From: Burkholderiales bacterium
Lineage (GTDB): Bacteria > Pseudomonadota > Gammaproteobacteria > Burkholderiales > SG8-41
Assembly: GCA_030683105.1 (NCBI GenBank)
Contig: JAUXMZ010000039.1
Span: forward strand, 24,266 to 88,265
DNA length: 64,000 nt
Reading direction: 5' to 3'
In this document: positions 49,817-59,143 of the stretch, one piece after another
How positions within the stretch are numbered: the first letter of the stretch is position 1
How the letters are laid out: every line of letters starts with the position of its first letter
Translations under genes and position numbers: made by a program
The notes under the pieces: model-generated
The model's input: the letters and a program-made list of their open reading frames with translations, nothing else
Database searches by the model: none
Told to the model about the DNA's origin: nothing

Positions 49817-51244
49817 TCAGGCTGGGGCTGGCTGGTTTGGCGTGCCGTACCACTGCGGCAGTAACGAGCCGGCGAGCATACCAGTAAAGGCCGCCACCAA
49901 GCCGGCGAGTTGCGGCGGCCACAGGCCGGAGGGGTTGGCGATTTCCAGCACGATCCAGATGCCGAGGCCGGCGACGATGGCGCATGCGGCGCCCTGGGTC
50001 GTGGCGCGCTTCCAGTAGATACCGAAGACCAGAGGGATGAAGGCCGCGACCAGGGTGACTTTGTATGCGTTCTCCACCATTTTGTGGATCGTGGCATCGG
50101 TATGCAGCGCATAGCCGGTGACTATCAATGCAAAGCAGATCACGACTCCGCGTGTCATCAACAGAAACTGGCTGTCGTTCATTTCCCGGAACAATCCCTT
50201 GAGGATATTTTCGGAGATGGTGACCGAAGGGGCCAGCAGCGTGCCGCTGGCGGTGCTCATGATTACCGACAGCAAGGCGCCGAAGAAGATTACCTGGGCA
50301 TAAAGCGGCATGTGATTGAAAATGAGCGTGGGCAGGATCAACTGGGAATCCTTGTCGATCAGCCCGGCGACCATCTGAGGGTCGATCAACGTTGCCGCAT
50401 AGGCCAGAAACAGCGGCACGAATGCGAACAGAAAATAAGCCGAGCCTCCCAGTATCGAGCCATAGACTGCCACGTTCTCATTTTTGGAGGAGTTCACGCG
50501 CTGGAACACGTCCTGTTGCGGGATGGAGCCGAATCCCATCGTGACCCAGGCGGCTATGAACATCAGTATGTCCGCCAGTTCGAGCCTGGGCCAGAACTGG
50601 AACTTGCCGTTTTCCGCCGCATGCGAGATCACCGTGCCCACGCCGCCTGACATCCCGGCAACCAGGTAAGCGATATAGAACAATCCCAGCACGATGATGA
50701 TCATCTGGAAAAAGGTGGTGAGCGCCACCGACCACATGCCGCCGAACAGCGTGTAGACGAGCACCACGCTGGCACCGATGATCATGCCGGCTTCCCGCGA
50801 GATGTCGCCTTGCGACAGCACGTTGAACACCAGCCCCAGCGCCGTGATCTGGGCCGATACCCAACCCAGATAAGACAGGGCGATACAGATGCTGGTGATG
50901 AGTTCCACCGGCCGGTTATAGCGCTGGCGGTAGAAGTCCCCTATCGTCAGCAGGTTCATGCGATAGAGCGGCCGGGCGAAGAACAGCCCGACCAGGATCA
51001 GGCAGAGCGAAGCGCCGAACGGGTCGGACACCAGCCCGCCCAGGCCTTCGCGCAAGAACGTGGCGGAAATGCCGAGCACGGTTTCCGCGCCGAACCACGT
51101 CGCGAACACCGCGGCAAACACGATGTAAATGGGCAAATGCCGCCCGGCAGTAATGTAGTCATTCGAGTTATGCACCCGCAGCGCGGCGACGAGACCTATG
51201 GCGATGGAGATTGCAAGGTAGGCGATGACGAACCAGAGCAGCAT
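49817..51244 (-). CDS. Sodium:solute symporter family protein
   Basis: A 475-residue SSS-family transporter with about 13 helices. Blocks include GRHLPIYIVFAAVFATWFGA, RMNLLTIGDFYRQRYNRPVE, GGMWSVALTTFFQMIIIVLG and GFGSIPQQDVFQRVNSSKNE, which also place the SSS Na+-binding helices. Substrate could be proline, acetate, pantothenate or similar. Its usual companion in some bacteria is a DUF4212-type subunit; the small membrane protein at 49222 may play that part. Confidence 0.9.
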   Translation of the reverse strand: MLLWFVIAYLAISIAIGLVAALRVHNSNDYITAGRHLPIYIVFAAVFATWFGAETVLGISATFLREGLGGLVSDPFGASLCLILVGLFFARPLYRMNLLTIGDFYRQRYNRPVELITSICIALSYLGWVSAQITALGLVFNVLSQGDISREAGMIIGASVVLVYTLFGGMWSVALTTFFQMIIIVLGLFYIAYLVAGMSGGVGTVISHAAENGKFQFWPRLELADILMFIAAWVTMGFGSIPQQDVFQRVNSSKNENVAVYGSILGGSAYFLFAFVPLFLAYAATLIDPQMVAGLIDKDSQLILPTLIFNHMPLYAQVIFFGALLSVIMSTASGTLLAPSVTISENILKGLFREMNDSQFLLMTRGVVICFALIVTGYALHTDATIHKMVENAYKVTLVAAFIPLVFGIYWKRATTQGAACAIVAGLGIWIVLEIANPSGLWPPQLAGLVAAFTGMLAGSLLPQWYGTPNQPAPA

Positions 51245-51354
51245 GGCAGACCTTTATGAATGAAAGTGTGCGTGCTGTGCGTCTGCCGGGAGGCTTTCGC
51301 GCGGCGCATGAGGCGCAATTATAGCGAAGCTTTGCCGGAAACGAAGTCTGCGGT

Positions 51355-52869
51355 TCAGCCCAGCAGCAATACCGCCAGGGCGGCGGCCATCATGCCGGCA
51401 ATCACCAGCAGCCAGCGGGTTTGCTTGTGCTGTTCGCGTTGTAATTGTTCGAGTTGCGCGGTCAGGCGTTCCGCATCCGAGGTGGCGAGCAGGCGGTGAA
51501 CCAGCCGCGGCAGCTGCGGCAGTATCGAAGTCCAGTACGGCGCTTCTTCCCGCACATGGCGTATCAGCCCGCGCCAGCCGACGCGTTCCGACATCCAGCG
51601 CTCCAGGTACGGTTTGGCGGTGTCCCACAGGTCGAGATCGGGGTCGAGGTCGCGCCCCAGGCCTTCGATATTGAGCAGGGTTTTCTGCAGCATTACCAGT
51701 TGCGGCTGGACTTCGATGTTAAAGCGGCGCGAGGTCTGGAACAGTCGCAGCAGCACCTTGCCGAACGATATTTCCTTGAGCGGTTTATTAAACACAGGCT
51801 CGCATACGGTGCGGATCGCCGCCTCGAATTCGTCGATCGGCGTGCCCTTCGGCGCCCAGCCGGATTCGATGTGAACCTCGGCGACGCGCCGGTAGTCACG
51901 CCGGAAAAAAGCGATGAAGTTCTGCGCCAGATAATTCTGGTCGGTCTCGGTGAGTGTGCCCATGATGCCGAAATCGAGCGCGACATATTTGCCGTCGGGC
52001 GTCACGAAGATGTTGCCGGGATGCATGTCGGCATGAAAAAAACCGTCGCGAAACACCTGGGTAAAGAAAATCTCGACTCCGGAGCGCGCCAGTTTCGGGA
52101 TATCCACACCCTGTTTGCGCAGCTTATCGACGTGCGAGACCGGCGTGCCATGCATGCGCTGCATCACCATGACGCCGGTCGAGCAGTAATCCCAGTAGAT
52201 CTCGGGCACCAGCAGCAGCGGCGAGTTCTCGAAGTTGCGCCGGAGCTGGCTTGCGTTCGCCGCTTCGCGCATCAGATCGAGTTCGTCATCGAGATGCTTG
52301 GCAAATTCGGCTACCACCTCGTGGGGCTTCAGGCGTTTGCCGTCGGCCCACAGCAGTTCGATCAGGCTGGCGCCCGCGTCGAGTAGTGCCAGATCATTGG
52401 CGATAACACCGGCAATGCCCGGCCGCAGCACCTTGATCGCGATTTCTTTGCCGTCGCGCAGTTTGGCCAGATGCACCTGTGCGACCGATGCGCTGGCCAC
52501 GGGCTCGCGTTCGAATTCGTCGAATACCTGATCGACCGGTTTGCCATAGACGCGTTCGAGTATGGCCATGACCTGCGCGGCGGGAAACGGCGGCACCTGG
52601 TCCTGCAGCTTGGCCAGTTCGTCGGCAATATCGGGCGGCATGAGATCGCGGCGGGTCGAGAGCACCTGTCCGAACTTGATGAAAATCGGCCCCAGGGTTT
52701 CAAGCGCCAGGCGCAGCCGTTGGGCGCGGGGCCCCTCGATCCGGCGCCAGAACAGTACGGTATTGAGCGCAGTGCGCAGGCCGCGCACCCGCTCGTGGCC
52801 GAGATAGAACTCGTCGAGCCCGAAACGCAGGCTGACGGTGAATATTTTCAGTAATCGAAACAAACGCAT
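51355..52869 (-). CDS. ubiB: Ubiquinone biosynthesis regulatory protein kinase-like UbiB
   Basis: A 504-residue atypical kinase of the ABC1/ADCK/UbiB family, needed for ubiquinone synthesis and thought to extract lipid intermediates using ATP hydrolysis. [14 protein letters not shown] is the KxGQ segment, [16 protein letters not shown] the Ala-rich loop, and FHADMHPGN the catalytic loop; the DFG equivalent is VALDFGIMG. Two C-terminal helices ([18 protein letters not shown] at the end) anchor it. It ends the ubiE-Tim44-ubiJ-ubiB group. Confidence 0.95.
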   Translation of the reverse strand: MRLFRLLKIFTVSLRFGLDEFYLGHERVRGLRTALNTVLFWRRIEGPRAQRLRLALETLGPIFIKFGQVLSTRRDLMPPDIADELAKLQDQVPPFPAAQVMAILERVYGKPVDQVFDEFEREPVASASVAQVHLAKLRDGKEIAIKVLRPGIAGVIANDLALLDAGASLIELLWADGKRLKPHEVVAEFAKHLDDELDLMREAANASQLRRNFENSPLLLVPEIYWDYCSTGVMVMQRMHGTPVSHVDKLRKQGVDIPKLARSGVEIFFTQVFRDGFFHADMHPGNIFVTPDGKYVALDFGIMGTLTETDQNYLAQNFIAFFRRDYRRVAEVHIESGWAPKGTPIDEFEAAIRTVCEPVFNKPLKEISFGKVLLRLFQTSRRFNIEVQPQLVMLQKTLLNIEGLGRDLDPDLDLWDTAKPYLERWMSERVGWRGLIRHVREEAPYWTSILPQLPRLVHRLLATSDAERLTAQLEQLQREQHKQTRWLLVIAGMMAAALAVLLLG

Positions 52870-53026
52870 ACCCGGATTGTAACCGCCAAGGTGCCCAGAC
52901 CGCCAAGAAAACCCGATGGCAACCCCGCATTGGGGATGCGGCGAGACCGGACTTTACGCCATGGCGCAGCGGGAGCGACGAAGAAGCCGGGTTACCGTCT
53001 TGAATGGGCGGGTATGGAGAACAGCC

Positions 53027-53599
53027 TTACCGGGCCGGGAGATTTTCCAGGCGCTTTTCAGCTCTTGCGACGTCGTCACGCAACGCATCGACGTCGCGGT
53101 TGAACTGCGCCACCTCATGGGCCCGGGCGATGAGCGGCTGCTCCTCGGTCCAGTATTCGGCGAACGAGCGGATTAAGTTGTCCGTGGACTGGGCGCGCCA
53201 CTGATCGAGCGTCCTGCCGGTCTGTACCATGCGGTGGGCGACGATATCGCCAAATATCCGGCTCAAATCCTCTTCCGCGTCCCAGCGCAGATTGCTGGCG
53301 ACATGGTTGATCGCGGCCGCAAAGCCGGCGTCACCCTCGATTTTTATTTCTCTCCAGACCGTCTCGTCCCGCGCCGCCATGCGCAGCAGCAGCCCGGGCG
53401 TGACATTGATGGTTACGTCAGGCGTGGCCATGGCCGAGGCGGTTGCCACTTCGCCGTTATCCAGGACAGTGAGCGCAAAATTAAACGGCGGACATACGAA
53501 TTGCGCCGTCTTGTCCGTATAAGGTGCGAGCCGCAGTGCAGCCCAGCCATTACTGCGGAGCAGGTGATTAATCGAGGATGAAATGGCCGGTTCGAGCAC
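53027..53599 (-). CDS. ubiJ: Ubiquinone biosynthesis accessory factor UbiJ
   Basis: A 190-residue protein with an N-terminal SCP2 lipid-binding domain (about 15-110, LAPYTDKTAQFVCPPFNFAL) and a C-terminal helical tail ending in a coiled coil (VAQFNRDVDALRDDVARAEK). UbiJ binds the lipid intermediates in the soluble Ubi complex together with UbiK. Position between ubiE and ubiB supports the call. It begins 67 bases after the Tim44-like gene, past a terminator. Confidence 0.9.
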   Translation of the reverse strand: MLEPAISSSINHLLRSNGWAALRLAPYTDKTAQFVCPPFNFALTVLDNGEVATASAMATPDVTINVTPGLLLRMAARDETVWREIKIEGDAGFAAAINHVASNLRWDAEEDLSRIFGDIVAHRMVQTGRTLDQWRAQSTDNLIRSFAEYWTEEQPLIARAHEVAQFNRDVDALRDDVARAEKRLENLPAR

Positions 53600-53613
53600 G
53601 GCGAAGACTATGG

Positions 53614-53650
53614 AAGGTGAAGAAAAACTCCCGGGCTTTTCCCCGGGAGT
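53614..53650 (-). terminator. Intrinsic terminator after the Tim44-like gene
   Basis: Read on the minus strand, ACTCCCGGG, a GAAAA-type loop and GCCCGGGAGT form a strong stem followed by TTTTTC. It lies between the Tim44-like gene and ubiJ, so it should end or attenuate transcription inside the ubiquinone group; ubiJ-ubiB may then rely on readthrough or a second promoter. Confidence 0.8.
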
Positions 53651-53665
53651 ATTCTGGTGAGTGAA

Positions 53666-54508
53666 TCAGCTTTGCTGGATCCCGGCCACCAACCAGCCGC
53701 TGCGGCCGCTGACCGGTTTTTCGAGATGCCAGATTTCGCTGAATTCCTGCGGCTCCTGACCAACCGCTTCGCGAATCAGGCCCGAGAAGCGCACGCTGAC
53801 CACGTACAGATCGGCCTCGGTCACGACATCGAGCACTTCGGCATTGAGGGTGACGACATCGGTCGTCTGCGCGGCATCGCCGGTAGCGACCATATCGGCT
53901 TCGATTTCCTTGCACAGTTCCGGGGTCAGGCGGTCGCGTATGGCCGACAGATCCCTGCGATCGTGTGCCGATTGCATGTCGACGAAATTGAGCCTGGCGT
54001 TACGCACGAACTGATCGGCATCAAACCCGGCCGGCCATTGGCGGGTCGTGGCTGCGATTGAATTCGGCGCCGCACTGCCGCCGCCAAACTCCGAGGAGAT
54101 TCGCGGTTGGGCGCCGGCTTGCGCACCCGCCCCGGCATACTGGAGGGGCGAGCTTGCGGTCCTGGCGCGCAGCATGCGCACCACGAATACCGCTGCGGCG
54201 ATGAGCGCTGCGATCATCAGCAAGCCGGCAAGGCCGCCAGCCAGGCCATTATTGAGGAACAGCGAAGCGAGGCCTGCGCCTATCGCAAGACCGGCCAGGG
54301 GTCCCAGCCACTTGCTGGCGCCCGATGGCGCTGGCGCTGGCGCGGCTGCCTGTTGTTGAGCCGGCGCCTTGGGCGCTGCCTGCTGCGGGGAGATCGACTG
54401 GCGCTGCTTGCCCAAGCTGCTGCCGCCGCCCATACGCCTGGCGTCGGCATCGACGGCAACAATGCTTAATCCAACGACCGCGACGATGACAGCCAATAAT
54501 TTATTCAC
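53666..54508 (-). CDS. Tim44-like domain-containing membrane protein
   Basis: A 280-residue protein with GTG start behind GGAGG. An N-terminal signal-like helix (VNKLLAVIVAVVGLSIVAVD) and a Gln/Pro/Ala-rich linker are followed by GLAIGAGLASLFLNNGLAGG and a second helix at about 102-125, then a C-terminal Tim44-like domain (QFVRNARLNFVDMQSAHDRR onward). Bacterial Tim44-like proteins of this build are common beside ubiE/ubiJ in betaproteobacteria; their role is unknown. Confidence 0.87.
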   Translation of the reverse strand: MNKLLAVIVAVVGLSIVAVDADARRMGGGSSLGKQRQSISPQQAAPKAPAQQQAAAPAPAPSGASKWLGPLAGLAIGAGLASLFLNNGLAGGLAGLLMIAALIAAAVFVVRMLRARTASSPLQYAGAGAQAGAQPRISSEFGGGSAAPNSIAATTRQWPAGFDADQFVRNARLNFVDMQSAHDRRDLSAIRDRLTPELCKEIEADMVATGDAAQTTDVVTLNAEVLDVVTEADLYVVSVRFSGLIREAVGQEPQEFSEIWHLEKPVSGRSGWLVAGIQQS

Positions 54509-54714
54509 GCTTCCTCCATTGGAATTGTATTCAGACCGTGCATTATACCCATCTTCAGGGGTTGGACCGGATTGCAGCTTCGTAATAAAAAGCATTATGT
54601 TTCATAATATTGACTTGTCGTGGCGCGCTGCTACGATGCTCAACGCGCGCTCATTTAATCACATGCTTTCCAGCCGGGCGGTCACCGTTTTTCCAGCTGG
54701 AGAAGAGATTCAGG

Positions 54715-55449
54715 TCAGATCTTGTAGCCGCGGTGCAGCGCGACGACCCCGCCGGCGAGATTGAAGTATTCGACGCGCTCGAAACCCGCTTGTTCCATCA
54801 TTAGTTTTAGCTGTTCCTGGTCGGGGTGCATGCGGATGGATTCGGCCAGATAGCGATAACTGTCCGCATCTTCGGTAATGAGCTTGCCCAGCCGCGGCAG
54901 CACCTGAAAAGAGTAGGCGTCGTAGAGGGGTTGCAGCGCTTTCCTGACCCGGGAGAACTCGAGTACCACCAGCCTGCCGCCAGGCCTGAGCACGCGCAAC
55001 ATTTCGGCGAGCGCGGTCTCTTTGTGGGTCATGTTGCGCAGACCGAAGGCGACACTTACGCAGTCAAAACCCTCGGCAGGGAAGGGCAGCTTCTCGGCGT
55101 CACACTGCGCGACGGTTGCGATCACGCCGTCATCAAGCAGGCGGTCGCGCCCGATGGTCAGCATCGCGGCATTGATATCAGTGAGCACGACGGCGCCATC
55201 AGGGCCGACACGCCGCGCAAACTGGCGCGACAAATCGGCAGTGCCGCCGGCGACGTCAAGAACGCGGTCTCCTGGGCGCACCTGGCTTTGCTCGATGGCG
55301 AAGCGTTTCCACAGCCGGTGCAACCCTGCCGACATCAGGTCGTTCATCAGGTCGTAGCGCCCGGCGACCGAGTCGAACACGCCGGCGACCTTGCGGGCTT
55401 TTTCTTCCTCGGCGACGTTCTGATAACCGAAATCGGTGGTTTTAGACAT
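54715..55449 (-). CDS. ubiE: Ubiquinone/menaquinone C-methyltransferase UbiE
   Basis: A 244-residue SAM-dependent methyltransferase that adds the C2 methyl group in ubiquinone (and menaquinone) synthesis. [15 protein letters not shown] is SAM motif I, and [20 protein letters not shown] with [19 protein letters not shown] is the UbiE signature region. [16 protein letters not shown] is the usual C-terminus. In related genomes the DUF971 gene lies just upstream; here a two-gene module intervenes. Confidence 0.96.
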   Translation of the reverse strand: MSKTTDFGYQNVAEEEKARKVAGVFDSVAGRYDLMNDLMSAGLHRLWKRFAIEQSQVRPGDRVLDVAGGTADLSRQFARRVGPDGAVVLTDINAAMLTIGRDRLLDDGVIATVAQCDAEKLPFPAEGFDCVSVAFGLRNMTHKETALAEMLRVLRPGGRLVVLEFSRVRKALQPLYDAYSFQVLPRLGKLITEDADSYRYLAESIRMHPDQEQLKLMMEQAGFERVEYFNLAGGVVALHRGYKI

Positions 55450-55850
55450 CAGTCAGTAATGGGTAGTGGGTAATTAGAGAACAAATCGGTTTGGCGCGTA
55501 CCGTCTGCGGTTCAGGTAACGTTTGCTTTCTTGAAGTTTTCGGCTGGCGCCGCTTCTGCCGGGTGCTTGAGATAATGGCGCCATATAAATGAGAATTCTG
55601 CCGGCGAACACATTATAAGTATAGAGCAGATTCCGGGAACAGAAGCGCGCAAATCCCCGGGTAAGCCAATAGCCTTACGATGGCGCAGGCGATTTCCGGA
55701 GGTCGCGATATTGGGTTCTACCTGGATTTCGGCGGCGCGTGCTGTCTTGATGTTCGTGTAGCGACCAAAGGGCCTGTTCTGCGCGTGGCGATCTGTTGGT
55801 CGAAACATTAGATCGAGTGCGTCGAGATTGCGGCAACGGCCGATATAGCA
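55450..55850. other. Gap between the ATP-grasp gene and ubiE
   Basis: No intact gene is seen. A degenerate copy of the DUF971 3' end lies at about 55530-55640. A short TAATGGGTAGTGGGTAATTA repeat-like tract lies just before ubiE (about 55456-55475). From 55641 to 55850 I see nothing recognisable, although a continuous minus-strand frame crosses it. Confidence 0.6.
55530..55640 (-). pseudogene. Degenerate duplicate of the DUF971 gene 3' end
   Basis: On the plus strand CGGCTGGCGCCGCTTCTGCC and TGCTTGAGATAATGGCGCCA match the intact gene's CGGCTGGCGCCGGCTTCTTC and CGTTTGAGATAATGCTGCCA at 58616-58665, with AGCAGATTCC beyond. Translated, LLYTYN and, in another frame, WRHYLKHPAEAAPA align with LLYDYG and WQHYLKRMEEAGAS of the intact protein, so at least one frameshift exists. 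Only about the last 40 codons are represented. It lies on the far side of the ATP-grasp/radical SAM module. Confidence 0.6.
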
Positions 55851-57110
55851 TCAAGGCTTCTCGATGGCGGGTGCTTCTACTACCGGAAACTCGGAGCGAA
55901 TATCGAAGCGCAGCCGGCGATGCGCGGTGCGCAGAGCGGTTTCCGCTTCCGCCGGGCTCGCTGCCCTGGCGAAGATGAACCCCAGATAGCTTGCCCCATC
56001 GGGAGGCGGCGCAATGATCTGGCCAGGTTCCGCCGTTATGCTCACTCCGGTGACGGCAGGAACCGACTGCGCGGCCGCCTGGCCTTCGTGACCATGGTAA
56101 ATACCGCGTTTCGGAACAGGAATCATCATGACGCCTGCGGCGCCGTCCGCATTGGCAATGCCAAGCGGTTTTGCCACTGCCTGGCGCAAAATCAGCTCCT
56201 CCAGACTTATGCCAAGTGAATGAGTGAGCACCCGTCCGCATAAGCCCCCGATGGAGCGGGCAGCCACCTCCAGAATCCAGATCCCCTGATCATTAATCCG
56301 CATTTCGGCGTGCACCGGCCCGGCCACGAGCCCGGCGATGCGGCACACTCGCGCCACCATCTGATGGACGCGGTCCTGGAGCGCCCCCGGTAGCCGGGAG
56401 GGTGTGACGTAGAGGGTTTCCTCGAAGTAGGGTCCGTTCAGGGGGTCGGGCTTGTCGAACAAGGCGAGCGTGTTGAGCGTTCCCTGTTCCAGCATGCCTT
56501 CCAGCGCGAACTCCCGTCCCGGAATGAAGTCCTCGATGATGAGGCCCAGCGCATGCGCGTCGCGGTCGGCCCGGGACTGAATGGCCCGCACCCGGTTAAC
56601 GGCGCGCACTAACGCCTCAGCATCATCGGCGCGGATCACGCCGCGGCTCCCCGATAAACGCCGGGCTTTCACCACCACGGGAAACTTCAACTCGGGAACA
56701 CGGTTCCGTGGATCTTCGCCGGCCTGGAGGTGATGGAATCGGGGACACAGGAATTCACGTTCCTGGAGCAGCCGGCGAAACGCCAGCTTGTCATGCACCC
56801 GGCGCACCGCGTGGGCCGGATTCCCCGGCAGCCCCAGGCGCTCCGCGAGCTGCGCCGCAAGCTCGACGCCGGTATCGTCCACCGCCAGTACAGCGTCCAG
56901 CTTGCCGTTAATCTCCCGCAGAACCGAGTCCGCCGCCCGCTCCGGCTGGTCGAAATGCAGCGCCATGATGGGGCGCATGCCCCAGGAGGGCGCCAGTTGA
57001 TGACAGTAGTTGGCCGCCGGCACGATCTCTATGCCCAGTTTATTGGCGGCTGCAAGAAAGTCATTGTTGCGGTAGCCGGTGGTAGACTGAAGCAGCAGGA
57101 CGCGCTTCAT
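55851..57110 (-). CDS. ATP-grasp domain protein paired with a radical SAM enzyme
   Basis: A 419-residue protein. An N-terminal Rossmann-like part (MKRVLLLQSTTGYRNNDFLA) precedes an ATP-grasp fold: VHDKLAFRRLL, FPVVVKARRLSGSRGVIRAD (the ATP-binding Lys), LIIEDFIPGREFALEGML, and VHAEMRINDQGIWILEVAARSIGG with the Glu and Asn Mg ligands (here given over 276-299). A C-terminal domain continues from about 330. Such enzymes ligate a carboxylate to an amine or thiol via acyl phosphate. It follows the radical SAM gene by 16 bases. Substrate unknown. Confidence 0.88.
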   Translation of the reverse strand: MKRVLLLQSTTGYRNNDFLAAANKLGIEIVPAANYCHQLAPSWGMRPIMALHFDQPERAADSVLREINGKLDAVLAVDDTGVELAAQLAERLGLPGNPAHAVRRVHDKLAFRRLLQEREFLCPRFHHLQAGEDPRNRVPELKFPVVVKARRLSGSRGVIRADDAEALVRAVNRVRAIQSRADRDAHALGLIIEDFIPGREFALEGMLEQGTLNTLALFDKPDPLNGPYFEETLYVTPSRLPGALQDRVHQMVARVCRIAGLVAGPVHAEMRINDQGIWILEVAARSIGGLCGRVLTHSLGISLEELILRQAVAKPLGIANADGAAGVMMIPVPKRGIYHGHEGQAAAQSVPAVTGVSITAEPGQIIAPPPDGASYLGFIFARAASPAEAETALRTAHRRLRFDIRSEFPVVEAPAIEKP

Positions 57111-57126
57111 GGTTCGTCTCTATTGC

Positions 57127-58563
57127 TCAGAAAGACTGGAGCTGCTCTTCCGTCGGCTCGGCGCAGCAATACCACGGTTCCGACAGACGGGGGATCGGAG
57201 ATCCAAGGTGCTCGGCAAGTTCGGGCACGGGGCATTCCAAAGCTTCGTGGGCCATGCGCCAGATGGCAGCGAACACTTCGCGGCGGGCAAGGCCCTCATC
57301 TTCGCATCGAGCCACCCGGGCCTGCAGATCCCGCTGCAGATAGTCCACCCGGGGATCGGGATGGCGCCACGGATAGCCCAGCAGCGCGGGATCGAAGGCT
57401 TGGAGCATTTGCCTGAAGCCGGGTTGACGTAAAAGATAGGAGCCTTCGGGCACCAGCAACCGGATGGTGAGTTGCACCGGGGGCACGCTCTCCACGAGTT
57501 GCAGGACCACGAGCCTTTCGAGCAGTGCGATATAACCTTCCAATGTTGTCCAGGGTGTGAACGATACAAACGTCGGCGCCAGCGCGATGCCGGCTTCGCG
57601 GGTGAGCGCTACGGCTCGGTCGAAGTCCCGGCTGGTGTGGTTCTTGTCGAGACGGCGCAGAATATGGTCATCCACGGCTTCAACTGCGGATGTGATGAAC
57701 ACGCATCCGTTTTGCCGCAACTCGGGCAGCAGTTCGGCGTGATCGATGAGGTGCTGGATCTTGATGGTCGCATCGAACGTGACATGCGGGAAGGCTGCAT
57801 GCAAGTCGCGCGCAAGTCTCAGGCCATGCGTGGGGCCGTTGAAGAAGTCCGGGTCGCCGAAGGAAATATGGGTTGCCCCTTCGCTTACCTGCTGGCGTAT
57901 GTCTTCTGCCACCACGTTTGCCGGGACGATACGGAATTTTCCCTGGTACACCGGGACCACCGGGCAATGTCGGCACAGGTGCTTGCAGCCCCGGCTGCCC
58001 TCGGCAAACCCGGTTACCCGGGTAGATCCATCCGGCAGCACCAGGTGGGCATAGCGGGGGAGTTTAGGCAGCACGCTGCGGTCCGGCATCACGAACGGGA
58101 CCTTGCCCAGATGGATGACCGGTTCGTTGAGGGTCATCGCCGTTCCATTGGCCCGAAGCCGCCGGCAAAGAGAAACCAGTGCGGGCTCCAGTTCCCCGCC
58201 CAGCACGGTGCCTACGCCCAGCCCGCGCAGCAGCGCTTCATTCATGGGGGCGTAGAGTCCATAGACGCAGAGGTGGGCCGCAGCGGCGAGTTGTTTGATA
58301 CGGGGAAGTGCCTGCACCGCGATGCGGGTGGCGGTATGCATGCCCACGTAAAGCGCCACCAGGCCCGCATCCTCCAGGATTTCGGGATCGAGTTTCTGCA
58401 GCGAAAGATCGAGGCAGGCCACCGCAAAGCCCTCGCGTTTGAGCAAGGCGGCAGGCTCTGCCAGGGCGAACGGCTGTCGCCCCAACTCATAAGGGTTTAT
58501 GAGGACGACCTTGAAGGGATCCGCCGCTCCTGACGCAGGGAATGGTCCGGCTTGGGACAACAT
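57127..58563 (-). CDS. Radical SAM protein with B12-like N-domain and CCAEP tail
   Basis: A 478-residue protein. Residues 18-140 form a Rossmann (B12-binding-like) domain. The radical SAM cluster motif is CKHLCRHC (Cys193, Cys197, Cys200), followed by GDPDFFNG and a TIM-barrel. The C-terminus is EPWYCCAEPTEEQLQSF with Cys466-Cys467, both TGC. I know this ending as that of the 'CUAEP/CCAEP-tail radical SAM (seleno)protein' group, in which some members have selenocysteine at the second position; function unknown. It starts seven bases after the DUF971 stop and is followed by the ATP-grasp gene. Confidence 0.85.
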   Translation of the reverse strand: MLSQAGPFPASGAADPFKVVLINPYELGRQPFALAEPAALLKREGFAVACLDLSLQKLDPEILEDAGLVALYVGMHTATRIAVQALPRIKQLAAAAHLCVYGLYAPMNEALLRGLGVGTVLGGELEPALVSLCRRLRANGTAMTLNEPVIHLGKVPFVMPDRSVLPKLPRYAHLVLPDGSTRVTGFAEGSRGCKHLCRHCPVVPVYQGKFRIVPANVVAEDIRQQVSEGATHISFGDPDFFNGPTHGLRLARDLHAAFPHVTFDATIKIQHLIDHAELLPELRQNGCVFITSAVEAVDDHILRRLDKNHTSRDFDRAVALTREAGIALAPTFVSFTPWTTLEGYIALLERLVVLQLVESVPPVQLTIRLLVPEGSYLLRQPGFRQMLQAFDPALLGYPWRHPDPRVDYLQRDLQARVARCEDEGLARREVFAAIWRMAHEALECPVPELAEHLGSPIPRLSEPWYCCAEPTEEQLQSF

Positions 58564-58570
58564 GGTTCAG

Positions 58571-58981
58571 CTATTTAGATTTCGGCCGCTGCTCGAAAGG
58601 CGCGGACCCCGGCTCGCGGCTGGCGCCGGCTTCTTCCATGCGTTTGAGATAATGCTGCCACATTTCATCCTGGCGCATGCCGTAATCGTAAAGCAGATCC
58701 CAAGAGTAGATTCCGGTATCGTGACTATCGGAGAAAGTGAGCTGGATCGCGTAGCTACCGACCGGTTCGATTTTGGTGATGTCGATATTTCTTTTGCCGA
58801 CCTGCAGCACTTCCTGGCCCGGGCCGTGGCCCCGCACCTCGGCGGAAGGGGAATAGACGCGCAGAAATTCGCAGGGCAGTTGGAACGATTTGCCATCGGC
58901 GAAAGCGATTTCCAGCAGGCGCGATTTCTGATGCAGCTTGATTTCGGTCGGTTGCGGCACCGATTTGTTGAGTCCGGCCAT
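58571..58981 (-). CDS. DUF971 domain-containing protein (gamma-butyrobetaine hydroxylase-like N-terminal domain)
   Basis: A 136-residue protein. QPTEIKLHQKSRLLEIAFAD, CEFLRVYSPSAEV and YAIQLTFSDSHDTGIYSWDL followed by LYDYG are the DUF971 blocks, and a charged tail with MWQHYLKRMEEAG closes it. Beta- and gammaproteobacterial homologues are small standalone proteins next to ubiE or hslUV, probably Fe-S or metal related, with unknown function. The start at MAGLNK fits the family; an ATG 12 codons earlier is possible. Confidence 0.9.
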   Translation of the reverse strand: MAGLNKSVPQPTEIKLHQKSRLLEIAFADGKSFQLPCEFLRVYSPSAEVRGHGPGQEVLQVGKRNIDITKIEPVGSYAIQLTFSDSHDTGIYSWDLLYDYGMRQDEMWQHYLKRMEEAGASREPGSAPFEQRPKSK

Positions 58982-59079
58982 GGTTGTAACGCCGTAGATT
59001 CCAGGAACTGGCATCATAACCGAGAAGGGCTCTTAACGAAAACTCTGATCTGAAAGGGGTTTTTCCCAAATTTTGAGCA

Positions 59080-59101
59080 CTGTCACATCAATGTCACGTT
59101 T
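59080..59101 (+). promoter_or_regulatory. Pho box upstream of phoB
   Basis: CTGTCACATCAATGTCACG holds two 7-base half-sites, CTGTCAC (59080-59086) and ATGTCAC (59091-59097), separated by an ATCA spacer, the direct-repeat form bound by phosphorylated PhoB. CATAAT about ten bases further serves as a -10. It lies 43-64 bases before the phoB ATG, so phoB should be autoregulated and induced under phosphate starvation. Confidence 0.8.
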
Positions 59102-59143
59102 ATTTCATAATATCGGCTTAAGCTCATATAACCGGAATTGCGC

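Noticed and set aside
50478..50864. Small minus-strand frame within the sodium symporter gene
   Set aside because: It is an alternative frame of the symporter without start signal or family match.
57127..57180. Selenocysteine in the CCAEP tail of the radical SAM protein
   Set aside because: Both tail codons are TGC, and the TGA comes only after the final Phe, so this copy is a Cys-Cys form.
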